From: Endoconidiophora laricicola
Taxonomy: Eukaryota; Ascomycota; Sordariomycetes; Microascales; Ceratocystidaceae
Length of the DNA stretch: 64,000 nucleotides
Assembly: GCA_001640655.1 (NCBI GenBank)
Contig: LXGT01000041.1
Span: 62,001-126,000 of the forward strand
Reading direction: 5' to 3'
The notes under the pieces were generated by a model, which saw nothing but the letters and a program-made list of their open reading frames with translations, did no database searches and was not told the origin of the DNA. Shown one piece after another: positions 48,775 to 61,647 of the stretch; the stretch's first letter is position 1; every line of letters starts with the position of its first letter. Made by a program: the position numbers and the translations under genes.

Positions 48775-50424
48775 TTAAGCCAAAGCGACATCACTAACAA
48801 CCTGTTGTCCCACAGCCTCCAGCGCCGCCAATAATCCGTCCAGCGTTGTCATCAGCGTCTGTACATTGACAACAACACGGATGAAGCTGCCATATTCGCC
48901 TGGCGCATAGTCGATCATATAGCCTCGACGGATCAGCAGCGCTGTCATCTCACGTGTGCGGCGCGTGTTCTCTTCATTAGAACCTGCCAACTTGCCGCCC
49001 GGTGCATAGTAGAAGCACACCTGAAGACACGGCGGCGGCTTCTCGGACACCAGCACAAAGTCCGCGTGGCTATCAACTGCAGTTGCTAGCGTCGCAGCAG
49101 CTTCAAATGCATGGTTAATCTTAGCCTCAAAACCCGCGCTGCCATAATAAACCCACGCAAGCGCAAGCTTGAAAGCATCACCGCGCCGACCACACTGTAG
49201 TGTCAAGTCAGCCAGGTCCCACACATCGGCTGGCTCGTCGCTAGCCACGTCGCTATGGAAGAGGTAGCTGGCGGGCATGGTAGTTGCGTGATGGAAGACG
49301 TTGAGGTCAGGTGTTAGCAGAAAACTACATGTCACTGGCACGCCAAGCATCTTATGCGGGTTGACCGTCAATGAGTTGGCGCGGTGGACACCTGCCAGCT
49401 TATTCTTGTGCTTGTTGCTGAAAATAGCTGAGCCGCCCCACGACCCGTCAATGTGTAGCCAGATGCCGAACTCTTCGGCAATATCAGCAAGTTCATTGAA
49501 GGGGTCATACGAGCCCAAGACAGTAGTACCTGCTGTAGCGTTGATGTAGAGCGGCGTGTAGCCTTCATGTTTTGCCTTGACAATAAGTTCGCGCAAAGAA
49601 TCGGGATGCATACGGCCTGCAGCATCCACAGGAACGGGCCAAACATTAGCCGAGCCAATGCCACATGTCAGCGCAGCCTTGGCAACAGAGTAGTGGCCAT
49701 GGGCGCTAGTAAATACAACAAAGCGGTAGGCGCCGTTGCCAGTTGCCTTGACATCTGGAAAGATTGTGTTTCGCGCAATGACTAGAGAAGAAAGATTAGA
49801 AGAACTACCACCTTGGCAAGTAACGCCGCCAGCATGCGGGCCCGTAAAACCGAATAACCGGGCGAAAGCTGTAGCTGTGGCTTTCTCAATAACAGTGAGT
49901 GCGGGAGACACCTGATATACATGTAACTACACAATATTTGTTAGCATCATCACATTCTGAACGATTCGAGATCAGATGAACTTACATTGGTGTTCAAAAT
50001 AGACAGTACAAGATCAGCAACGACACCAACAGCGTTGTTGCTCGCATACAACTTGTCTAGGAATCCCTGATCCCATGTATTAACGCTGAACTTGAGAACA
50101 TCGCTAATTAGATCCAGAATACCCTGTTTTCCTGCACCGTCTTCTGGAAGTTGCAGAGCTATCTTTTGGACAAGCTCTTCAGGCTTGAGTAAGTCAACGA
50201 GGACGTTGGCAGCGCCAGCAGGAATTTCTCCAGTAGCACGGTCAGTAGCTGCGGCATCCGCAGCAGCTATAAATGGCAAAACCAGACCCTTGACAGCTTC
50301 CAGAAGCTATATCAGAAAGAAGAATAAGTTGTGGTGAACCGAAGGTAGAAGATACATGATGACTTACGTCGTCGGTCTCTTCAGCACGCTGAAGGCGACT
50401 TTCCAGATTCTTAGAGGCGGCCAT
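48775..50424 (-). CDS. group II PLP-dependent decarboxylase (glutamate / cysteine-sulfinate decarboxylase-like)
   Basis: Three exons on the minus strand: 50424-50368, 50306-49986 and 49926-48775, with introns of 61 and 59 nt (both donors GTAAGT). The product is 509 aa. Family landmarks appear in order: NTNLHVYQVSPALTVIEK across the second splice, GGVTCQGGSSSNLSSLVIAR, PLYINATAGTTVLGSYDPF, WLHIDGSWGG with the PLP-pairing Asp, and NSLTVNPHKMLGVP with the Schiff-base Lys at about residue 318. This fits eukaryotic glutamate, cysteine-sulfinate and aspartate decarboxylases, which release CO2 from an acidic amino acid. Which substrate is used cannot be decided from motifs alone. It is probably cytosolic. 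The N-terminus was placed at the ATG of a 57-nt exon (MAASKNLESRLQRAEETDD), which gives a full-length family protein. Confidence 0.92.
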
Positions 50425-52401
50425 AATGAAGATAGCTAAATGTAGTTTTTCTTCCAAGAGATTGGTCTCTATAACGAACGAATAGGAGATTATCCTGATA
50501 TTGATGAAAACGACGTTTTTGATGTAAGAAGACCAACACGATGTCGCAGTTAGTCAAATTATAGTAATCTGGGGGTTATTAACCCTGGAAACTTTTTGTT
50601 TTAAAAGAATTTTTTCCCGTATGATTTTTCCTTTTTCATTGTTAGCGTCAAGTAGCCATCTTAAACTGCAGGAGAAAGGATTGCCAGCAAAGATCGAGTC
50701 ACGGAATATGGTTAGGAAAGAGGGCGATAATGAGAAAAGACAAGACAAAAGAAAACAAGAACCGCCAGGAGACATGTTGTAATAAGGGGACTTACAATGT
50801 TCCATTCACTTTGTCCCGAACGGTTTCAAAGCACTGAAAGAATTGATGGATGATAACGTCTCCAACTTATCAGATTTTAGATTTGAGAGAGCAGTGATAG
50901 TAAGCGTGGAAGTATTGTAAGATTGCCCTTCTTATATATTGCTTCATCATGACTCTGAGTTCGCAGTACTCCTCGTTTCAGATACTATACTGTACTAATT
51001 CTTTTAACTAAGAGCCCAAAAGTTTCCGGCGGCGCCCGTTGTCAGTTTTCTTATTCCCTGTTAATAGGAAGGGAAGAAAAGGACTTTCCCTGTCCTCCGT
51101 ACTCCGCTCACCATCTTAGAGGAAGTGTCGTGTAGCAGTCTTTATCAATGAAACCTAGTCAACAGACCCAAAGAATCATTTGTTTAACTTGGAAATCACA
51201 AAATTTACAAACTACGTCTACATAGTTATGCATTTTGCTCTTATGCTAGAGTGGGGGGACAGTTAATAACTCACGTAGGTAATTTTCTTACGTATATTCA
51301 AAATAGCTGCACGGAACCCCTAATTCTTCGCACATATCCGACCAACAAAATGGCACAGTAAGTAAAGGAATCCTCTTGCCATGGTATATGTATTGCAGTT
51401 ATCACGCCATAGCAACTGCGCCTTGGATGCCTAGGCTCTCCGAGGCGGCATGATAATACAGGAATATAGCAGAAAATCCAGTAGTAATAGTACCAGTTTA
51501 GTTCCTGGTCACTACAATCTAATCACTAGTATGCACATTCTTCCTGATAAGTCCCACCCACATATATTAGTAGTAATATCCTGAGAATTTTCCCTACGTC
51601 ACTGTCAGTGCTGCCGATATGCCAGCACATACTACACAATAATACATGTGTTGATGCTACTATTCAACTATGCATTTGTAGTATTATGTAAGATCTGAAT
51701 CTACTTTCACGATCATAATTAGTAAGCTTGCAGGGTATCTTGATATCATCAACGGAGTTGATAACAGCTTACAAGCCTAGTCTAAGTTTATCCAACCAGG
51801 CTATTGAAAAGACAACCAACCAAAATGACACTCTTCCTTTCGTCCAATCCGGGGTATATTATCTCTCAACAGGTTACAAATAAGAACTAGTTCCTGGTAG
51901 AGGTATGTAGTGCAGGCAATGAACCGGTTCGTCACACTAGTTCCCTTGATGTCGTTGCTTTTCGGATAAGAGCCGAGAATTCTTCAAGTGTCACGATAAT
52001 TGCAATTGTGACCCTAAATCTCAGCCTGAACCCTCTAATGCAACCCAAATTTCACTGCAAAAGAATTTGTTAAGTCAAAAGTTGATTAGAAGTTAACTAT
52101 GACGAGACCACTACACTTTGATCTGAGAATATAAGACTAGTAGTCTTGATTTGATTTTGATATTGAACGCTTTGATTTAAGTCGTGTAGATGGCTTTCGT
52201 AACTTTTACCTAAAAAACTTCAAGAAAAAAACAATTGAGATAGTATATAAGAAAAAAAACCCAAATAATGATGAAAGAATAATAAATGATATAAAAGAAG
52301 GAAAATAAAGGGAAAACGGGATACCAACCATCATCATCTTACAACACTTTCTTCTTTTTATGTTGCTTCTTCTTCTCTTTTGTGTGTCTATTATTAGTGA
52401 C
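50425..52401. other. 2-kb intergenic region, no gene seen
   Basis: Promoter of the decarboxylase at the left, 3' region of RRP14 at the right. The DNA is AT-rich and has no supported coding frame. The frame at 50554-50805 (minus) is low in information. Confidence 0.45.
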
Positions 52402-54223
52402 TTATTTCTTCTTACCAAATCCGCTGCCTTCAAAGCCCGGTCTCGCCTTCTTCTTGCCGCCAGCACCGCCGCCGCTCGACTTCTTGTGCTTCTTGCCCAT
52501 GACCTTCTCCAACTTGCGCTCCAACTTGACGTCCTTGCGCTTCTGCAAATTGTCATCACGCTTCTTCTGCTTCTCGTACTTGGACTTCTCCACACCCTTG
52601 ATGCGGTCCTTCCATTCGCGCTCGCTCTTGCGCTTGACCCGCTCCTTGCGCTTGACCGCTTTTTTCAACGAAGTCTCATCATCACGGATCTTCTCGCCCT
52701 CTGCGCGCCGGCGGGCCGTCAACCACGCCTCTTTATCTTCAATCTCTGCGCGTTTCTCCGGCGCCATGGCTGCCAGACGCTTCTTAGCGCCCTGTAGCTT
52801 GAGTAGAGCCGTTTTAGGATCCGAAGGGCCCTTTTTGCTTTCGCGGTTCAGTTCGTACTGTAGGTCATGCGAAAGTTGCGTACCGTCACCAAAGGCCACG
52901 CGGCCGTAGCTGAAATTAGCTGCGGCCATGGTATCATCCAGATCCAGGCGGGGGCTCATGGCTGACGGTGACGCAGAGGCCAGGGCCTCCTCGCGCTTGA
53001 TCTCCTGCTCGCGCTTGGTCTTTTGCCTTTGCTCGGCCTTGTGAGCTTTGCGTGCTACTTGCTTTTCTCTCCGGGACTCGATGAGTTCCTGTCTTGTACG
53101 GACTGGCTTGCCATTGGCGGCATCATCAGCTTTGAAACGTGCGGCGCGCAGAGCGGCCATCTTAGCGGCGAAGCGCTCGCGGAAGGCCGCAGTGTCTTCA
53201 GGCACCTTGATTAGTTTTGGCTTATCCGAGGCAGCAGATGATGAACTAGAGGTCGTACTTGACTCTTCGGCGGGCGTGGCTGTGCTTGTGTTAACAGGAG
53301 CATCCTCCTTGTCGAAGGTAGGTGACTGAGATGCAGAGTTGTCGTTGTCAGTCCAGGCGTCATCGGCATCGTCTTTATCATTTTTGTTGGGCGTGAATTT
53401 GGAAGGGGTATCAATCTTCTTCTTCTCAATAGCAGCAGCGGCCTTTATTGGGATAGCAGCCTTTTTCGCTTCGAGCTTGGTAGGAGTATAACCGGCGGCA
53501 GAAAACGTAGTGGTAGGCTTGATAGTCTTCTTCTGGTCCGACTTCTGTTTCTTGCGCTCCAGCTTTTCAGACTTCTTTGCGGCCTTGGTCCCATCGGTAG
53601 CAGGTTTCTCGGTGGGCGTCTTAGTATCGTCGGTGGTTTCGGCCTCAGGCTTTTCGCCGTCGATCTTAGGCTTCTTCGTCCGTTCCTTGACCTCCTTCAG
53701 ACCTTCACGGGGCTTCTCGGGCTCAATGCCATCGATCTCCTCGTATTCCTCAGCCTGGGCTACCTCCTCCTCCTCCTCCTCCTCCTCGAGTTCCTGGGCT
53801 TTCCGCTTTTTACGGCCAGTCTCGTCCATGACGTCCTTGGCAGAGCGATTCGCATCGTTTTCAGGGTCGAGTCTAGCCTTCTTCGCAGCCTTCTTCTCGG
53901 CCTTAGTCTTCTTCTTTTTCAGGTTGTTGGAAGTAATACCGTCGCTCTGTAGTTTGAAATAGGTTGTGTGTGAGTAAGGCTTGATTCAGGAAGACACAAG
54001 CGGGCCGGGATATGGAAGTGAACGTACTGGTATTGTTGCGTCAGCACCATAGTAGAGCTTTGAGGGGATAAGGCTCAGCAGGCCATTGAAGGCCGCTGCA
54101 TGGCCGCGGATGCGGTCCTATTACGAGGAGACGCCACGGTTAGCAAAAGTGTTCATGACAGTTAGGCGCAATAGGGCTAGGATGAATATAAGCAGTAAAT
54201 CATACTTCAAGCGATTCCGCCAT
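52402..54223 (-). CDS. RRP14: SURF6-family ribosome biogenesis protein (Rrp14)
   Basis: Three exons on the minus strand: 54223-54206 (18 nt), 54117-54028 and 53946-52402, with introns of 88 and 81 nt. The product is 550 aa. The N-terminal RRP14 region reads MAESLE, then DRIRGHAAAFNGLLSLIPSK, then LYYGADATIP across two splices. A Glu run follows (about residues 90-97), then a long Lys/Glu/Thr-rich linker. The SURF6 domain starts near residue 300: MAAANFSYGRVAFGDGTQL, ALLKLQGAKKRLAAM, EKRAEIEDKEAWLTARRRAEG. It ends in the basic KKKARPGFEGSGFGKKK. Yeast Rrp14 acts in the nucleolus in early 40S and 60S assembly, and the same role is expected. Strong charge bias makes the opposite strand look open; those frames are shadows. 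It is divergent from the hydrolase gene with a 540-bp shared promoter. Confidence 0.93.
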
Positions 54224-54763
54224 TTTGATGTGAGCAGGCGTAAGGGAAATCAAGGCGTGAAGACGATTAGAGATAAATGCAAGGCCGTAAGATTAAATAT
54301 CACGATCTCGAAAGCGACGCGGCGACGAAAACGAATGTGGGGGGTGCTGTAGAAAAACCTAGTGGGCAAGAGAAAGATGAAAGAAAGATAGACACAAACA
54401 GAGACGCTGATGATGCAACGAAGAATCACGATGTATGTATGTAGATGGAGATGAACGGCTTGAGACTAGACTATTTTTTTCTTGTATTTCTCTTGAATTT
54501 TTTTTGGGCTTTTTTTCCTACCCTCTCTTGTCGCCCTTGCGTTATCCTGGAGGCGGTCGAATTTTTTTTTGAAGTGGAGCACCCAAGCAAGGCGCTAGAG
54601 CTTTTTCTGCCTGTCAAAACGCGGTAGGCGGTGACGCTGCATAAACAACCTTTGACCCCGTGCTACAAATGTTTCATTGCATCATCGGTTATATAATACT
54701 TTCTTTCAGCAGGCAAGATGGAGATCTCATCTGCTTCTTTTCTCTGATATCCATATTACCATT
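54224..54763. promoter_or_regulatory. divergent promoter RRP14 / alpha-beta hydrolase
   Basis: 540 bp between the two start codons. T-rich runs (54,474-54,515 and 54,560-54,570) are the main feature. No specific factor site was recognised. Confidence 0.4.
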
Positions 54764-55735
54764 ATGTCCAACTTGAAGTATGATGCTGAATACTTCAAAG
54801 CCTTTGCGGCTCTCATACCCCGAAAGCAGTGGAGTTGCATTGAAGAAGTTAAAACCGGCACATCCCGGTGTATGGAAGCATATGCTCTAAGCTATGAATC
54901 ACCTACGCCAAATGGCATGGAGCAGAGTCAATTTCTCATACACAGCTTCGACAACTACTCGATGGACATACATGTGGTACACCCGCCAAATATCAGCAAA
55001 GAAGGATCTCCTCAGCCTGCCGTTTTGTATATCCATCCCGGCGGCCACTGCACCGGCACGGCCTTGTTGTTTATGCCTCTAGTCTCGCGGTACGCCCGTT
55101 CCTCTGGCATGAGTTTCTATACCGTGGACTACCGACTGGCGCCCGAATATCCTGCGCCCTACGGTGAGCGCGATGTTCTAGCGGCGTATAAGCATCTCGT
55201 TGAGAAACATCAGGAACTCAATATCGACCCACGCAAGATCATCGTCATGGGCGACTCGAGTGGTGCAGGTCTTACAGCGGGCTTATGTTTGAAACTGCGT
55301 GACGAGAAGTACGAGTATCCACCGGCAAAGCAGGTGCTTTGTGAGCCAATGCTAGACGACAGAGCCGTGCTAGACGAAACTAATCCGCTCGTACAGTATC
55401 TAGGATGGTACCCAATCGAGAATAAGCTGTGCTGGGAAGCCGTTCTCGGTAAGAAGAATGCTAGTGTTGAGAGCGCCCAAGTGTCTATCTATACGGTCCC
55501 GGGGCGTGCCACAGATCTCACCGGTCTTCCCCCTGCTTACATCGATATCGGATCGCTCGATTTATTCATGGGCGAGACGCTAGAATACGCACGGAAGCTC
55601 TGGAGCGCCGCAGTCCCTGTTGAATTACATGTGTGGCCAGGTCTTCCCCATCTTCACGACTTCTATGGTCTTCCAACAACGGCACGCACGATGGGCATGC
55701 GGATCACAGCATTGAAGATGATTCAAGACTTTTAG
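54764..55735 (+). CDS. alpha/beta hydrolase, hormone-sensitive-lipase-like family
   Basis: Single exon, 323 aa. Motifs of the HSL-type alpha/beta-hydrolase_3 fold are in order: oxyanion-hole IHPGGH at 90-95 (a variant of HGGG), VDYRLAPEYPAPYGERDVLA, nucleophile elbow GDSSGAG at 163-169 with Ser165, Asp at about 266 in IDIGSLDLFMGE, and the catalytic His in GLPHLHDF (296 or 298). These enzymes cleave esters or acylated small molecules; the substrate is unknown. No signal peptide is seen, so it is probably cytosolic. The start was set at the ATG at 54764 because the 29 codons open upstream look like leader sequence. Many fungal secondary-metabolism clusters carry such a gene, but nothing around it here suggests a cluster. 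Confidence 0.9.
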   Translation: MSNLKYDAEYFKAFAALIPRKQWSCIEEVKTGTSRCMEAYALSYESPTPNGMEQSQFLIHSFDNYSMDIHVVHPPNISKEGSPQPAVLYIHPGGHCTGTALLFMPLVSRYARSSGMSFYTVDYRLAPEYPAPYGERDVLAAYKHLVEKHQELNIDPRKIIVMGDSSGAGLTAGLCLKLRDEKYEYPPAKQVLCEPMLDDRAVLDETNPLVQYLGWYPIENKLCWEAVLGKKNASVESAQVSIYTVPGRATDLTGLPPAYIDIGSLDLFMGETLEYARKLWSAAVPVELHVWPGLPHLHDFYGLPTTARTMGMRITALKMIQDF

Positions 55736-56102
55736 CGGTTTCAAGTGAGATGCGATATGTCTAGTTATATGTATGATAGTAACTAGAATACATGAATGTT
55801 CATATATGAAAATATAATAGAAACTATGTGGTGGTATCTCTGCATACAGGAGGGAGAGGCACAGATAAAAGAAACAGCTTTCTTTTTCAGTCCGACCCTC
55901 AAGCTATATAATAGTAATTGTACATATAGCAGCAGCAACATCATATATATATAGGGCATGGTTTGTGTCCCAGCGCGAAGAAAGCAGAAAAACAAGCAAA
56001 ACATATTGATTCATCTTTAAAGCCTAATGTACTGTAAATCCGTAGGCCGAGTCCTGCCCCTTTCTCTTCTTTTCATCCAAGTCGATCTCGCTTATCATGG
56101 CT
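55736..56102. other. convergent 3' region
   Basis: 367 bp between the ends of the hydrolase and the four-helix membrane protein gene; presumably 3' UTRs. Nothing else is seen. Confidence 0.4.
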
Positions 56103-57592
56103 TCACAGCGCTATTCCATCTGTGCTTGCGTCCGTATCAACTGCCATACGTGATCTCTTCTGTGCACTCTCACAGTCAATACGGCCGGTCAAGAGACCTT
56201 CCTGGATATTCTCCTCGTGCTCTTCCTCGTCATCCATGCCATTGATGCTCTCGGCCTCCTCCTCGACGACGCCTAGGGACAGAGCGGGCCCAGCATTTAA
56301 ATGACGCGTACTTGGTGGCAAGCATGTAGCAGGAGGGGTGACTACCAGTGATGGAAGGCTGTAGCGATGTTGCTGCTGCCCAGATGCTTTTGTAGTAACA
56401 TTCTCCTCCAGAGTGCTGGCGGTGTTATAGGGGGTAAAAGAGCCGCTGATAGAGGTACGACGTGGGTGCTTGCTAGGTATTTTTGGCGAGCTCTGTAGAG
56501 TTACCGAGCTGCGCTGGGCCATATAGGCCTCAAACTGGGTATCACGCTCGTGTTTATACGGCTGCATAGGCGGCAGCGTGAATGGCGTAATGGTGGAAGT
56601 ACCAACCGACGATGTAGAAGCCGAAGTTCCGTTACTCAACGGCAGAGAGACAGAGCTGCTACCACTTGTTGAAGAAGTGTCTAGATCTCCGCTATCGCTT
56701 GCAGAAGATCCTAGAGCGGTGCTACCGCCCAAGGAGCGGTGGGAAGATAGGCTGATGAGCGAGGCAGCAACGGACTTGCGTGAAGATACGGAGTTGGAAG
56801 GGACTTCGGCCTGGCTGATAGTCTGCTCCTGGAAAGTTGAGCCGCTAGCACTGCTGAAACGGCGGGCATCAGGTGCCTCTAAATCGGTGTTAATGTCACG
56901 CATGCCGTAGGGCTTAGTGTTGGAACTAATGAGGTGCTCATCGAAGGATACTGAATGGAAGTAAGTGATGATGGAGTAGGTGGCGGGTACCAGCACGGAC
57001 AGACTATTATCAGAGATCACGTTAGTAGTTGAAACATAGCCGCAGTGTAATATTAGTAAGATTACACAAGAACTTGCTTACATGAACATGCAGTCCAGGA
57101 CCAGACCGGCGATGGCGTAGCTGTGTATGCTTGAATGGTTGAAGACGTAGATATCGAGAACGAGAGCGCCAATCGAACAGGTCAACTTTAGACTATGTGT
57201 AAATAACATAGTCCATGGCGTCAAAGTCTCCTGCGCAAATCGGAAAACTTCGTATGCTGTCGAGACCAATGATAATACCGGCAGGCCGATATTTGTGCTC
57301 TCCCATCTACAGTAAGACAAAAATGTGTTAGTTATTAGGGTTGCCAGTAAGGGTTGTGAAGGTGTTCAGACGATGCTATGGGGCATCTGACAGCTTAACA
57401 GAAAGCAGATGCCACGTACACAATGTATACTACTCGAGTAGCTACATCATCAGATAGAGACTCCGAGAGTCGCCAGCCAAATAGGCCAAGCAGAATAGCC
57501 ATGCAGATAAATTGGAGGATCCAGGTGAAGTAAAGCATGGAGCGACGCCATTTGGCACGTTCAAACTGAGCCTGAGCACGGTGATGGCCCAT
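56103..57592 (-). CDS. fungal integral membrane protein, about four helices and a Ser-rich tail
   Basis: Three exons on the minus strand: 57592-57420, 57306-57082 and 57003-56103, with introns of 113 nt (donor GTACGT) and 78 nt (branch CTACTAAC). The product is 432 aa. The first 160 residues hold about four hydrophobic helices: WILQFICMAILLGLFGW, TNIGLPVLSLVSTAYEV, LKLTCSIGALVLDIYVF and AIAGLVLDCMFILSVLVPA. The remaining 270 residues are hydrophilic, rich in Ser and Thr (runs such as SASDSGDLDTSSTSGSSS), with Pro and basic patches, and become acidic near the end (DDEEEHEENIQEG). The layout suggests a membrane protein with a long, probably phosphorylated cytosolic tail. I do not recognise the family and give no function. 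The start MGHHRAQAQFERAKWRRSML is the first ATG in the frame. Confidence 0.78.
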
Positions 57593-60500
57593 GGTTGGCA
57601 ACGTAGAGATATATGTAAGCAAGCGTATGGATGACTGAAAAAAGTGATACGAGATATAGAAGAGTGAGCGTCTGCCAGAAAAACCTAAAGGTATAGACGC
57701 CTGAAGATGGTTGGGGGTATATGTAAATATGGTAGAGACAGATGCTAGTGATGGTTAGCTGATCAATCAACAAAATCAGTATCGGTGATCAAGATGAAAA
57801 TGCTATATAGGATATCAAAAATAAACAATACATCATGAAGTAAGAAGCCAAAAAAGAAGAAGAGAGAAGAAAGAGCCTTAAATGTTAGTGTGTCCGGCAC
57901 ATGGGGGGGGGGGGGGGTGCCCTCTCGTTATATTTATAAGGCATCATCATGGAAATAACGAGTGCCAACTCAAACAACAGCGTACTTGACAGTCGGTAAG
58001 ATACCAAATAGAGGAAAAGTATGCGACAGAGCAAGCGAGTAAGCAGCAAAGCACTTGTGGTTGGTTGGGCTAGAGTAATTCGTCAGTCAGTCCTTTGCCC
58101 AGATTGAGAGAGCAGCAAAGCTACGCCCGGCTGTGCAAACAGATGGACTAGGCTATGATAAACCTTGTTGACAGTGAATTTTCCTGGGCCGGCCCATAGT
58201 AGTAATAACGGGAACAACAACATGAACTCTGCTGTGCGTAGGATGGGTTGCTTCCGGATTCAAATATTTCCTCCGTCATGTGTCTTTAGTATCAAAGCGC
58301 CCGATTTATCTGGAGAATGGTGATGCAAAAGCTCCAAGACGAAGGGTACTAATTGTACTAGTAGCAGAAGAAAGTAGCCCATGAGAGAGCTATGGCCAAC
58401 TGATAAAGAAGATGGTTTACAGATGGATTGTTTATTTGGGATCTCCGCCCGATGAGGCTGTAGACTCAGACGTTTGGTTGTCCTATCCTTGCTACTTACT
58501 TGAATTTTTGATTCTAAAGCTCGAGACCACCGTAAGGCTTCTATAGACGGCTCACTGTGAAATCTTACTGTCAACGTTCACTATAAACCCCATTGACAGG
58601 AGCCATATTATATGGCCAGCACTATATATTATGATATGCGAAGAGGCTGGCTGCCCCCATAAAACATATGTTAATGAGCCAACAGACGGCCAGTGTGTCG
58701 GTTCGCAATATCAGCTCCCAATCTGTACTTGCTAACAAGCCAGAAAGAGGAATGGATCCCTGTGCCGATGGACGAGTTCCTAAGGCTAACGTCACACTTA
58801 CATTATGAGCCCCTCCCTAACACGCGTTTTCACGATCGACGATACGGGCATTCACATGGTAGCGAAAAGGGCAGAGAAAGAGCATGTCTGCTTGATAGCG
58901 GCAGAAGCGCCAGTATGGCGATGTCAGATATATATGGTGTTAGTGCCTATAGATAGTTATAACTTCCATTGTTAAATTCAAGACCCCTGTACATGTTAGG
59001 GCAGTTCTGTTGAGTTCCCAGGCTTCTTTCTGCCTGTTTATAGGAGGCTTTTAGCCTGACCAACTAAGAAAAGGGGAGAGTTTAACGGATGGACTGGAGA
59101 TGATGCTCGCTTGATAAAGTGCTTAGAGGCAATTCGAGTTTCTTTCCACAGCTACCTCCGTACATGTGAACAACAAATTCTGTAAGATTGCTCACATTTT
59201 ACTCACCGGAGTACACGGCAAATGAAACACATGTCCTTGTCTAGCCTGGCCTGGCCTGTTTTGGCGGCTGGCCTGATCTGATCTGGCCTGAATTGAAGCA
59301 CCACCGATGCCTCCAAAGACAGTGTTCAACAACACTGTAAGCAACTTAACTTACAATTATGTTTGTCCAGGATATAAAGTAGAAACTCTCTTTTCATTGG
59401 TGTATCTTTACGGGGAAAACAGTACAGGACAAACTCAAGGGCACTAGCCTTGGCAAAAAGTGCGACACAGCTTCCAGAAACATAGAGCAGCAGCTTCAAC
59501 CGCCAATCTCCCCCCATCACTCTGTTGACGTGAGTAATGAAATGAGACAGCACTAATGGTCAGCTAGTGTCAACTAGAACTCAAGACATAGAACCTATTA
59601 TGCATCTTATGCCATAGTAGTGCATAGCGCCGCCTAACAACAACCTAGATTGCAGCTTGTCGCTACTCTACAATGTCTCCGCAGCTAGCAGATGCTCGCT
59701 TCGGTCAACAGTTTCGTTGCTGGGCTAATACTATATAATCATCATGGGCGGCCGGGTGGAAGCCGAGGGAGAATCTGAGTCTCTTGATGTTCCAAATACG
59801 GAGGAACTTGCTTGCTTTTCTACTTAAGTTCTTAAAGACTACGCAGACTGGCTGGCCTAGCATGGATATGTAATTATATTGTCTTTAGTGATAGCCCAAG
59901 CCACTTATCCTTACTCATAACCATCAATCCGGGGGCGCCTCTTTTCGACGATCTCCATCTTTTTCAGTAGCATCAAGCTTGTGTAAGATGCTCTCTCTTG
60001 GGATCTGGCTGCCTCTGTCTCCATGACGTTGCCCTCTTATTACCTACATAGTGTCTTTCATGGTCTCATGTGCTATGATCGTCACAGGAACGCGTAGCTC
60101 TATTGCATTTAGACAGCGCTTTGCAGCCGCTTCCGCAGTCGATATGACCCTGCAGCCTGCATGCATACATGGTACAATAACAGAGAACACAGCACGATAC
60201 AATACAAAGTGGCTACTTTTATTGGAAAGCTTCGCGTGCTTGTTGTAAGCGGCCCTGAATTGCTAGCCATGTTCGTACGGCCCGGCTCCAAAGCCTCGAT
60301 GATTTCTAGTTTTCCTATCCAGACACCAAATTAAACCTACGAATGAGGATATAATCAAACGAAACGAAAACTCTGTCTACTCCGCTCAGCCCATGTACAA
60401 GCTTTTGCTCCTTACTAAGGTGCAGCTTTGCCTATTCTCTTCCCAACCAACTACATAGTATGTACTAGTCTCAAAAACCCAGTCCATTATATACTATGTA

Positions 60501-61647
60501 TAATAATAAGCGCCCAGCTACAGAGTACTATATTATTGTGTCTCTCGGCATAGCTCACTATGATGTCGGTTCAAATGCGACTCTAACAATGCAGGTTAGC
60601 AGCAAGAATTTGATCTAAGCTGTGATCCTTCTTTGGCTCCAACATGTGTTATGGTCGATCGTTGCCACATCCGACTTCGCTTACTAACATTTATTCCCAT
60701 CGAGTTGAATCTTACTCAGCAATGCTTCTAGCTTCCTCATGCTATTTTTATACTTCCCTGCCTTGCAACTTGCTACTAGTTGTACTAAGCATGTAGGCTC
60801 AGTCTTACATGCATATTTTAGCGCAAGTTTTTGATCCTCAACATCTACCTACGCACATACTAACAGCAGACGTCGACAAACCAAATATACGCTTAACTTC
60901 ATAGTCATCGAACACGATCGTCTGTTCTTCCCTCGCATATTACAAGCTGGAGGTTTTTCGAATGAGTTATTCACATACACTACTATCGAAAGTACCATAT
61001 TTGCCAAAGTACTGGTAGTACTTGTGCTGCTAAGAGCTACCGTAGAATCTTTATCTTATCTTGATGCTGGCATGTGCATATTTCTCCTGACGCCATCAAC
61101 ACAATTAGCGTGCAGAAAGTTGACGAAGGACTTCAATGTCAGCTAGGCACTCAAATAATAGTCAGAATAGTAAAAGGCTCAATTTAATGTCACATTGCAA
61201 GATAGTCAAGCCAAGTCGGAAAGGAAAGAAAATATGAAGGACCGTTGTTGTTACGGTTCCCACGCCACTTGCCAGTATTAAGTATATATGATGGTATAGC
61301 AACTCTAAGAAAATAAAAGGAATACATAGAAAAGGAAAAGGTGCTTTCGCTAAGGACTAGACAGGCATCCTCATCCAGTCTTTCTCTGACGCAATATCAT
61401 GCTCTAAACATGACCACCGTCCTTTTTGTGTATAAGATTCAGAGAAAGCTGTTCGAGTAGAATGATTTGGGTCCTTTAGGCTCTGTCAAAGAGCCTCTTT
61501 TTAGGCCACAAGACGTCGATTCATTGTTCTATATGGCGATTGTAGGACTCTCGCAAATACATCTAGTATCGTAACATATATCGAATGATTGGCATCTTGA
61601 GGTAGCTGAAAGCAAGAGAGTAAACTAAGAAGATAGATCTTTTGTGT
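57593..61647. other. 4-kb gene-poor region
   Basis: Promoter of the membrane-protein gene at the left. From about 58 kb on only short frames are seen, none convincing (for example 58693-58956). An imperfect CTGGCCTG-rich stretch lies at about 59,240-59,290. Confidence 0.45.
57903..57917. repeat. run of 15 G
   Basis: Homopolymer of 15 G about 310 bp upstream of the start codon of the minus-strand membrane-protein gene. On that gene's sense strand it reads as C15. Length may be uncertain if the sequence is assembled from long reads. Confidence 0.8.

Noticed and set aside
52360..53962. Several long plus-strand frames opposite RRP14
   Set aside because: Produced by the Lys/Glu-rich codon bias of RRP14; they read as Leu/Ser/Phe-rich shadows.
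47399..57592. Possible metabolic gene cluster (acetyltransferase, decarboxylase, hydrolase)
   Set aside because: No backbone enzyme, transporter or pathway regulator is present, and a ribosome-biogenesis gene sits in the middle; this looks like ordinary gene order.
58693..58956. 87-aa frame in the 58-kb gene desert
   Set aside because: Some polar protein-like character, but no homologue recognised and no flanking exon signals.
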